This document shows positions 57,657 to 64,000 of a stretch of 64,000 bases of DNA, piece by piece. Origin of the DNA: Pseudomonas sp. CROZ-RG-20F-R04-15. GTDB lineage: Bacteria; Pseudomonadota; Gammaproteobacteria; Pseudomonadales; Pseudomonadaceae. The stretch's first letter is position 1. Every line of letters starts with the position of its first letter. A program made the position numbers and the translations under genes. The DNA is taken from positions 62,001 through 126,000 of the forward strand of contig NZ_JAKNQL010000012.1 in assembly GCF_022662375.1 (NCBI RefSeq), written 5' to 3'. The notes beneath the pieces were generated by a model that saw only the letters and a program-made list of their open reading frames with translations, was not told the DNA's origin and made no database searches.

Positions 57657-60242
57657 ATGTCCTCACGCCTTACCCGCCAGACTTCCTCCCCTTCCCGCGT
57701 GCTGTCGCTGCTGACCGCTGCCATCCTGATGGCCGGTGCTGCACCGCTGATGGCGGCCACCGAGCAACCGACGCGCAACATGGGCGATTACTCGTTCGCC
57801 ATTGGTCAGCAGCCGCTGGTGTCGGCGCTCAATGCCTTCACCGCCGTGACCGGTTGGCAGGTCGGTTTGCCGGCAGAATTGGGTCAGGGCGTGTCGTCGC
57901 CGGGCGTGCGTGGCTCGCTGCCACCGGAAAAGGCCCTGGAGCGTCTGTTGGTGGGGACCAATCTGAGCTTCCGCAAAATCAGCAACAACAATGTCGTGCT
58001 GGAAAAGCGCAACGCCAGCGGCACGCTCAATCTGGATCAGGTGACCATCAGCGCCACCCGTCAGGAGCAGTCGGTCAATAGCGTGCCGGCCACTGTCACC
58101 GTGCAGACCCGTCAGGACCTGGACCGCAACAACGTCAACACCATCAAGGATCTGGTGCGTTATGAGCCGGGCGTTTCCGTCGGCGGCGCCGGCACCCGTG
58201 GCGGCATCAGCGGCTACAACATCCGTGGTATCGACGGCGACCGCATCCTGACGCAAGTCGACGGCGTGGAAGTCCCGGACGGTTTCTTCAACGGCCCGTA
58301 TGCCAAGACCCAGCGCAACTACGTCGATCCGGAAATCGTCAAACGCGTGGAAATCCTCCGTGGCCCGGCCTCGGTGCTGTACGGCAGCAACGCCATTGGC
58401 GGCGCCGTCAGCTACTACACCCTCGATGCCGACGACATCATCAAGCCGGGCAAAGACGTCGGTGCTCGTCTGAAAACCGGTTACAGCTCGGCCGATGACA
58501 GCTGGTTGAAGTCCGCCACCGTGGCCGGCCGTGCCGAGCAGTTCGATGGATTGCTGCACTACAGCCAGCGCGACGGCCACGAAACCGATTCCTACGGCAG
58601 CAACAACGGCACCGGTCTGGAACGCACTGCGGCCAACCCGGAAGACGTCAACGCCTACAACGTGCTGGCCAAGATCGGCTGGAACTACAACGAAGATTCG
58701 CGTCTGGGTCTGACCTACGAAAAGTACAAGGATGATCGCGACACCGATCAGAAAAGTGCTTACGGCGGCCCATACTTCAACGGCGCGCCGACCATTCCGG
58801 ACAGCGTGCTGCCCGGCGGCATGTACCAGTGGCGCACCGGCAACGACACCATCACCCGTGAGCGCTTCGGTATCGAACACCGCTTCGCCCTCGACAGCCT
58901 GCTGGTCGACAACGTGAAGTGGAGCCTCAACCACCAGATCGCCAAGACCGACCAGAGCACCACCGAGTTCTACTACCCGATCACCCGTAAAGTGCTGCGT
59001 ACTCGCGACACCATTTACGAAGAAAAGCAGTGGGTCTTCGATGCGCAACTGGACAAGGCGTTCGCCATCGGCGACACCGATCACGTGCTGACCTACGGCA
59101 CCACCATCAAGCAACAGAAAGTCACCGGCTCGCGCAGCGGCGACGGTACCTGCCTGGCCGTTGGCCGTGGCTGCACCGCCATCGGCGCAACCAGTACCGC
59201 TGACGTGTTGGCCAAAGCCACCGACTTCCCGGACCCGACCATCAACACCTACAGCGTGTTCGCTCAGGATCAGATCAGCTGGAACAACTGGACCTTCCTG
59301 CCGGGCCTGCGCTACGACTACACCCAGCTCAAGCCGCACATCACTCAGGAATTCCTCAACACCGTGGCAGCGGATGGCCAAGGCACAGTCAGCGACGAGA
59401 ACAAGACCTGGCACAAAGTCTCACCGAAATTCGGCCTGACCTACGCCCTGACCGAGAACTACACCTGGTACGGTCAATACGCCGAAGGCTTCCGCACGCC
59501 GACCGCGAAAGCCCTGTACGGCCGCTTCGAAAACACCACCACCGGTTATAGCGTGGCGCCGAACCCGGACCTCGAACCGGAAAAAAGCAAAAGCTATGAG
59601 ACCGGTCTGCGCGGCAACTTCGAGCAAGGCTCGTTCGACGTAGCGGTGTTCTATAACAAGTATCGCGATTTCATCAACGAAGACGCTGTGACCCCGGGCC
59701 GCAACGAACTGACCTTCCAGTCGGCCAATATCAAGCACGCCACCATCAAAGGCGCGGAAGTCAAAGGTCGTCTGAATCTGGATGCGTTCGGCGCCCCACA
59801 AGGCCTCTACACCCAGGGCTCGATCGCCTACGCCTACGGTCGCAACAACGACAACGGCGAGCCGCTCAACAGTGTTAACCCGCTGACCGGCGTGTTCGGT
59901 TTGGGCTACGACCAGGACAACTACGGCGGCCTGCTGAGCTGGACCGTGGTGAAGAAAAAGGATCGCGTCGACGACAGCAACTTCAAATCGCCGGATGGCG
60001 TCAGCAGTCAGTTCAAGACGCCGGGCTTCGGCATTCTGGATCTGGCCGGTTATTACAAAGTCACCGACGACGTCACCGTCAGCGGCGGCATCTACAACCT
60101 GACCGACAAGAAATACTGGCTGTGGGATGACGTGCGCGGTTACGACAGCGTCGGCGAAGCTTCGGTGACGCAACCGGCCAATCTCGATCGCCTGACCCAA
60201 CCGGGCCGCAACTTCGCGATCAACCTGATCTGGGATATCTGA
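57657..60242 (+). CDS. TonB-dependent heme/hemoglobin receptor with signalling domain
   Basis: An 861-residue outer-membrane receptor. Signal peptide residues 1-34 (about LTAAILMAGAAPLMA). An STN signalling domain at about 45-115 (YSFAIGQQPLVSALNAFTAV, then LVGTNLSFRKISNNNVVLEK). Plug starts LDQVTISATRQEQSVNSVPA (TonB box VTISAT). The barrel has the heme-receptor FRAP/NPNL-like motifs as GFRTPTAKAL and APNPDLEPEKSKSYE, and it ends in NLIWDI. It belongs to the TonB hemoglobin/transferrin/lactoferrin family; the STN makes it the receptor of the sigma/FecR triad. Ligand is heme or hemoglobin by context with HemO. Confidence 0.93.
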   Translation: MSSRLTRQTSSPSRVLSLLTAAILMAGAAPLMAATEQPTRNMGDYSFAIGQQPLVSALNAFTAVTGWQVGLPAELGQGVSSPGVRGSLPPEKALERLLVGTNLSFRKISNNNVVLEKRNASGTLNLDQVTISATRQEQSVNSVPATVTVQTRQDLDRNNVNTIKDLVRYEPGVSVGGAGTRGGISGYNIRGIDGDRILTQVDGVEVPDGFFNGPYAKTQRNYVDPEIVKRVEILRGPASVLYGSNAIGGAVSYYTLDADDIIKPGKDVGARLKTGYSSADDSWLKSATVAGRAEQFDGLLHYSQRDGHETDSYGSNNGTGLERTAANPEDVNAYNVLAKIGWNYNEDSRLGLTYEKYKDDRDTDQKSAYGGPYFNGAPTIPDSVLPGGMYQWRTGNDTITRERFGIEHRFALDSLLVDNVKWSLNHQIAKTDQSTTEFYYPITRKVLRTRDTIYEEKQWVFDAQLDKAFAIGDTDHVLTYGTTIKQQKVTGSRSGDGTCLAVGRGCTAIGATSTADVLAKATDFPDPTINTYSVFAQDQISWNNWTFLPGLRYDYTQLKPHITQEFLNTVAADGQGTVSDENKTWHKVSPKFGLTYALTENYTWYGQYAEGFRTPTAKALYGRFENTTTGYSVAPNPDLEPEKSKSYETGLRGNFEQGSFDVAVFYNKYRDFINEDAVTPGRNELTFQSANIKHATIKGAEVKGRLNLDAFGAPQGLYTQGSIAYAYGRNNDNGEPLNSVNPLTGVFGLGYDQDNYGGLLSWTVVKKKDRVDDSNFKSPDGVSSQFKTPGFGILDLAGYYKVTDDVTVSGGIYNLTDKKYWLWDDVRGYDSVGEASVTQPANLDRLTQPGRNFAINLIWDI

Positions 60243-60250
60243 TCCGGTCG

Positions 60251-60293
60251 ACCTCACTGCGCGTTTTCACACATCGCGCCGTGAGGTTTTTTT
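60251..60293 (+). terminator. Receptor terminator
   Basis: CCTCAC..GCGCG / CGCGC..GTGAGG stem-loop followed by seven T's, about 10 bp after the receptor stop. It may attenuate read-through to hemO. Confidence 0.85.
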
Positions 60294-60353
60294 ACGCTTG
60301 CACGTCTTGTCGTTCGTCTCGTTATCAAGCGCCTCTTTTATCAAGGACATGTC

Positions 60354-60950
60354 ATGACCACTTCGGAAAAAGCCCTGCGTTCACAACGCTTGAACCAGAT
60401 CACCAACGAACCGCACACCAGGCTCGATGCACTGGTGAAGGCGCATGCGCCGTTCGAGACCCGCGCCAACTTCGCCCGCTTCGTCGTTGCGCAATACCTG
60501 TTCCAGTCGGAACTGGTCGAGCTGTACAACGATGCCGAACTGACTGCCATTGTCCCTGACCTGCCAGCGCGTTGCCGCGCCGAAGCGGCCAAGGCTGACC
60601 TGGCTGATCTGGACACCGAAGTGCCGGCGCCGGTTGCGGGCGCGGTGAAGAACCCGAGCAAGGCTCGTGCGCTGGGCTGGATCTTTGTTTCCGAAGGTTC
60701 GAAGCTCGGCGCGGCGTTCCTGATCAAACGCGCCGTGGCGCTGGAGCTGAGCGAAACCTTTGGTGCCCGTCACCTCGGCGAGCCAGAAGGTGGCCGTGCC
60801 GAGGGCTGGAAGAGCTTCGTGCGTACCCTCGATTCGCTGCAGTTCAGTGCTGAAGAAGAGGCCGAAGTGGAGCAAGGCGCAATCGACGCGTTCAACCGCT
60901 TTACCGTGCTGCTGGAACAGGCTTACGCCACTGAAGCCGAATTGGCCTGA
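60354..60950 (+). CDS. hemO: Heme oxygenase, biliverdin-producing (HemO/PigA type)
   Basis: A 198-residue heme oxygenase cleaving heme to biliverdin, CO and Fe2+. Proximal ligand His21 in NEPHTRLD; the distal helix is GWIFVSEGSKLGAAFL. Length equals that of P. aeruginosa PigA. AAGGA precedes the ATG. Lies 110 bp after the receptor, so uptake and release of heme iron are grouped. Confidence 0.94.
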   Translation: MTTSEKALRSQRLNQITNEPHTRLDALVKAHAPFETRANFARFVVAQYLFQSELVELYNDAELTAIVPDLPARCRAEAAKADLADLDTEVPAPVAGAVKNPSKARALGWIFVSEGSKLGAAFLIKRAVALELSETFGARHLGEPEGGRAEGWKSFVRTLDSLQFSAEEEAEVEQGAIDAFNRFTVLLEQAYATEAELA

Positions 60951-60967
60951 CACAACACTGATTCCTT

Positions 60968-61054
60968 GTGGGAGCGAGCCTGCTCGCGAAGACGGCAGCA
61001 CATTCAACATTAATGTGACTGGTCCACCGCTTTCGCGAGCAGGCTCGCTCCCAC
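60968..61054. repeat. REPIN (87 bp)
   Basis: Inverted REP pair; its spacer is nearly identical to the copy at 63911 (2 differences in 87 bases). Confidence 0.95.
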
Positions 61055-61113
61055 ATAGGAACTGCGTAAGCCTGTAAGATCTCCATTCCGCTTCAGAAGC
61101 CACCGCTGAGCCC

Positions 61114-61509
61114 ATGCCGCAACCCGCCTCCTCGAAACTCGCCCGTCTGCTGTTCGGACTGCTGGCCTACGTCAGCCTCGGCATCGGCCTGATCGCCATT
61201 GTCGTGCCGGGCCTGCCGACCACCGAGTTCATCCTCCTCGCCGCCTGGGCCGCGACCCGCAGCTCGCCGCGCCTGAGTGCCTGGCTGGAAAATCACCGCT
61301 TGTTCGGGCCGATCCTCAGCAACTGGCGCAACGGCAAGATCATTGCGCGCAAGGCCAAGGTCAGCGCCACGGTGAGCATGTTGCTGTGCGCCACCTTGAT
61401 GCTGCTGATGCTCGATCACGGCTGGCCGGTTTATCTGGCGATTACCGGGATGAGCCTGGGCAATCTGTGGATCTGGTCGCGCCCGGAATCTCTGGCAAAA
61501 ACTGTCTGA
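61114..61509 (+). CDS. DUF454/YbaN-family membrane protein
   Basis: A 131-residue inner-membrane protein with three to four helices. The DUF454 signature GIGLIAIVVPGLPTTEFILL (about residues 23-42) is followed by AAWAATRSSPRLSAWLENHR and FGPILSNWRNG. Members flank heme or iron genes in many bacteria (near hemO here), but function is unknown. Confidence 0.92.
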   Translation: MPQPASSKLARLLFGLLAYVSLGIGLIAIVVPGLPTTEFILLAAWAATRSSPRLSAWLENHRLFGPILSNWRNGKIIARKAKVSATVSMLLCATLMLLMLDHGWPVYLAITGMSLGNLWIWSRPESLAKTV

Positions 61510-61641
61510 TCACGCTCGCCACAAGTCTCTCCCGCCCGTGACAAGCGCCGTCACCGTCCTGAAACATCCCTGTAATTAATCGCTTTTTCAGCACTTTCCC
61601 CTGCGCAAACGTTTAGCGCTGACCGTTCGTCGGCAGCCGCC

Positions 61642-61668
61642 TCATGCGCTCTCGTTCCACGCCGATGA
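61642..61668 (+). promoter_or_regulatory. Possible sigma-28 promoter for chemoreceptor
   Basis: TCAT-N15-GCCGATGA; the flagellar consensus is TAAA-N15-GCCGATAA. Located about 85 bp before the MCP start. Weak at -35. Confidence 0.4.
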
Positions 61669-61752
61669 GCATTGAATGGCGCTGAATGGATTTGGCGAAC
61701 CGGATAGTTCATATCCGCCTGCCACCCGTTTATTCATTCGCGAGATCGCCCC

Positions 61753-63891
61753 ATGTTCGACTCTCTGTCCATTCGCCTGAAAATCGTTCTGCTCTCCGGC
61801 CTGTGCCTGCTCGGTGTGGTCGCGCTGATCGTCGGCATGAACATTTACCAGACCAACCGGAACGACGAACTGGTCAGTGACTCCAGCAACAAGCTGCTCA
61901 CCGCCAGTGTCGAGAATCTGCTGCAAGCCAAAGCCGCCGAACAAGCGGTGCGGGTGCAGAAGACCTTCGGCGAAAGCCTGACGGTGATCACTGCCGTAGC
62001 GGATCAGATCAAGGACATGCGGGTGATGGCCGCCAAGCGTGCGCTGGACGCCGGCGCCTTGCGCGAAGAGTTGAACCTGAGCCTGAAAACCGCCTTCGAG
62101 CGCAACGACAAAGTGCTCGGCATCTGGCTCGCCTTTGAACCCAACGGCCTCGACGGCAAGGACAGCGAGTTCGTCAACGACGCCGCCCGCCAATCCAACG
62201 AAGCCGGGCGCTTCGCCACCTATTGGAGTCGCGCCGCCGGGGCCTCGCTGAACACCATCATGGTCGAAGAAGACCTGACCAAAACCACCCTCAGCGTCAG
62301 CGGCACGCCCTACAACAGCTGGTACACCTGCCCTCGCGACAACAAGCGTACCTGCCTGCTCGACCCGTATGCCGACACCGTGGGCAACAAGGAAATGCTC
62401 ATGACGACCATTTCCGTGCCGTTGATCGTCGACGGCAAAGCCATCGGCGTGGTCGGTGTCGACATCGCCCTCGACGCCCTGCAAGCAGCGGCCGTCGACT
62501 CCCAGCGCAACCTGTTCAACAACGCCGGGCATATGCTGATCGTCTCTGTCAGTGGCGTGCTCGGCGCCGACAGTTCCGATGCGACCAAGGTCGGCAAGAA
62601 AATCAGCGACACCCTCGGCGCCGATGGCAAGGATGTGCTGCAACTGCTGACCTCCGGCACACCGAAGATTCTTGAACAGGGCGACCTGATTCGCGCCGTT
62701 TACCCAGTCGATCCGATTGGCAATTCACGCGCCTGGGGCGTGGTCATCGACCTGCCGAAACAAGTGCTGCTGGCTGACTCGGTCAAGCTGCAAGCGGTGC
62801 TCGATGATGCTCAGGAAACCGGCGTGATCACGGCGCTGCTGGTTGCCGTGGTCGCTGGTCTGGTCGGTCTGTTGCTGATCTGGCTGACCGCATCCGGCGT
62901 CACCCGGCCGATCAACAGCGTTGCCGAGATGCTGAAAAATATTGCCAGCGGCGAAGGCGATCTGACCCAACGCCTGAACTACAGCAAAAAAGATGAACTG
63001 GGCGAACTGGTCAACTGGTTCAACCGCTTCCTCGACAAGCTGCAACCGACTATCGCGCAGATCAAACAGAGCATCACCGAAGCACGCGGCACCGCCGACC
63101 AGTCTTCGGAAATTGCCCGTCAGACCAGCGAAGGCATGCAGGTGCAGTTCCGCGAGATCGACCAGGTCGCCACTGCCTCCAACGAAATGAGCGCCACCGC
63201 CCACGACGTCGCCAACAGTGCATCCAACGCGGCCAATGCGGCGAAAGGTGCCGATCAGTCGGCCAGGGACGGCATGTCGATCATCGAGCGTAGCACCCGC
63301 GACATCAACCAACTGGCCGATGAAGTCAGCAAAGCGGTGACCGAGGTTGAAGCGCTGGCAGTCAACAGCGAACAGATCGGCTCGGTGCTGGAAGTGATCC
63401 GCAGCATCGCCGAACAGACCAACCTGCTGGCCCTCAACGCCGCCATCGAAGCCGCCCGTGCCGGTGAGAGCGGTCGTGGTTTCGCGGTGGTTGCCGACGA
63501 AGTGCGCAACCTCGCCAAGCGCACGCAGGATTCGGTGGAAGAAATTCGCATCGTGATCGAGCGCATTCAGACCGGCACCCGTGGCGTGGTCGCGACCATG
63601 CATTCGAGCCAGACCCAGGCGCACAACAACGCCGGGCAGATTCGTCAGGCGGTGGATGCACTGGGCAAGATCAGCGATGCGGTAACGGTGATCAGCGACA
63701 TGAACCTGCAGATTGCCAGTGCGGCTGAGCAGCAGAGTGCGGTGGCGGAAGAAGTGAACCGCAACGTGTCGGCGATTCGTACCGTCACCGAAACATTGAC
63801 TGAACAAGCCACTGAGTCAGCAGCAATCAGCAGCCAGCTCAATGCCTTGGCCAGCCAGCAGATGAAATTGATGGATCAGTTCCGCGTCTAG
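61753..63891 (+). CDS. Methyl-accepting chemotaxis protein with dCache sensor
   Basis: A 712-residue transmembrane chemoreceptor. TM1 about 10-28, periplasmic double-Cache region about 30-350 (with YNSWYTCPRDNKRTCLLDPY and GKAIGVVGVDIALDALQ), TM2 about 355-378, HAMP, and a complete MA domain with tip SIAEQTNLLALNAAIEAARA (about 552-571). A Trp/Arg/Tyr/Asp set in the membrane-distal pocket suggests an amine or amino acid ligand, but this is inference. Monocistronic; promoter may be sigma-28. Confidence 0.92.
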   Translation: MFDSLSIRLKIVLLSGLCLLGVVALIVGMNIYQTNRNDELVSDSSNKLLTASVENLLQAKAAEQAVRVQKTFGESLTVITAVADQIKDMRVMAAKRALDAGALREELNLSLKTAFERNDKVLGIWLAFEPNGLDGKDSEFVNDAARQSNEAGRFATYWSRAAGASLNTIMVEEDLTKTTLSVSGTPYNSWYTCPRDNKRTCLLDPYADTVGNKEMLMTTISVPLIVDGKAIGVVGVDIALDALQAAAVDSQRNLFNNAGHMLIVSVSGVLGADSSDATKVGKKISDTLGADGKDVLQLLTSGTPKILEQGDLIRAVYPVDPIGNSRAWGVVIDLPKQVLLADSVKLQAVLDDAQETGVITALLVAVVAGLVGLLLIWLTASGVTRPINSVAEMLKNIASGEGDLTQRLNYSKKDELGELVNWFNRFLDKLQPTIAQIKQSITEARGTADQSSEIARQTSEGMQVQFREIDQVATASNEMSATAHDVANSASNAANAAKGADQSARDGMSIIERSTRDINQLADEVSKAVTEVEALAVNSEQIGSVLEVIRSIAEQTNLLALNAAIEAARAGESGRGFAVVADEVRNLAKRTQDSVEEIRIVIERIQTGTRGVVATMHSSQTQAHNNAGQIRQAVDALGKISDAVTVISDMNLQIASAAEQQSAVAEEVNRNVSAIRTVTETLTEQATESAAISSQLNALASQQMKLMDQFRV

Positions 63892-63910
63892 CAAACCTGC
63901 AAAAATCCAT

Positions 63911-63997
63911 GTGGGAGCGAGCCTGCTCGCGAAGACGGCAGCACATTCAACATTAATGTGACTGATTCACCGCTTTCGCGAGCAGGCTCGCTCCCAC
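63911..63997. repeat. REPIN (87 bp) at window end
   Basis: 85 of 87 bases equal the copy at 60968, including the whole loop AGACGGCAGCACATTCAACA. Lies 20 bp after the chemoreceptor stop. Confidence 0.95.
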
Positions 63998-64000
63998 AGG

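Noticed and set aside
1639..63997. CRISPR array from recurring GTGGGAGCGAGC repeats
   Set aside because: Repeats occur as inverted pairs scattered over the window, not as regular direct repeats with spacers; no cas gene is present.

Overview
The window is high-GC, densely coded DNA that fits the Pseudomonas fluorescens complex. The evidence is the set of gene orders typical of that genus (fadD2-fadD1 beside an alpha/beta hydrolase and MaoC protein, hexR/zwf-pgl-eda, gtsABCD-oprB, edd-glk-gltR-gtrS facing gap, gntK-gntT facing gntR) and many REP/REPIN palindromes of the fluorescens type. No tRNA, rRNA, insertion sequence, prophage or CRISPR array is visible. Species assignment from memory is not attempted.

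Layout. 1-11.8 kb: Pit phosphate transporter, LysR/SDR pair, PACE efflux gene facing a LysR gene, an ECF42-type sigma factor operon (sigma, DGPF/YciI protein, SnoaL-like protein), GNAT, PNPOx-like, GyrI-like and LysE-like genes, and alaC. 12-15.2 kb: gluconate uptake module gntK-gntT with divergent gntR and two matching operators. 15.3-18.3 kb: a second LysR-PACE divergent pair and an MFS transporter. 18.5-24.7 kb: a lineage-type hypothetical behind a perfect inverted repeat, a BdlA-like PAS-PAS-MCP protein, a FecI-like sigma factor translationally coupled to an orphan OpuAC-type binding protein, a PhnD-like orphan, and a membrane desaturase. 24.8-36.5 kb: small proteins, GNAT, deformylase, YihY/BrkB protein, CsbD, two fadD genes with hydrolase and MaoC dehydratase, DUF2383, DUF3820, class V aminotransferase, and a degenerate intradiol-dioxygenase-like protein.

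36.7-55.7 kb is one contiguous glucose-catabolism block. OprB and the GtsABCD ABC transporter bring glucose in, Glk phosphorylates it, a hexose-6-phosphate mutarotase equilibrates anomers, Zwf-Pgl-Edd-Eda run the Entner-Doudoroff route, and Gap continues to lower glycolysis. HexR (RpiR family) and the GtrS/GltR two-component system are encoded within the block. HexR-like operators lie between edd and gap and, less clearly, before zwf. A-rich CA motifs of the Hfq/Crc type (AAnAAnAA) precede the starts of gntT, zwf, oprB, gtsA, the AGE epimerase, gltR and gap, which suggests shared catabolite repression at translation.

55.9-61 kb is a heme-uptake cell-surface-signalling cluster: Fur box, FecI-like sigma, FecR-like anti-sigma, TonB receptor with N-terminal signalling domain, and heme oxygenase HemO. 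The window ends with a DUF454 membrane protein and a dCache chemoreceptor.

Repeats are the most unusual layer. There are twelve REPINs of 87-88 bp, two REP pairs in the opposite arrangement, one collapsed REP hairpin, and four copies of a separate 160-220 bp inverted-repeat element, one of which supplies the last codons and stop of the ECF42 sigma gene. No clearly new enzyme or defence system is evident. The best candidates for something undescribed are the sigma/OpuAC-binding-protein coupling, the palindrome-fronted hypothetical, and the catalytically degenerate intradiol-like protein.
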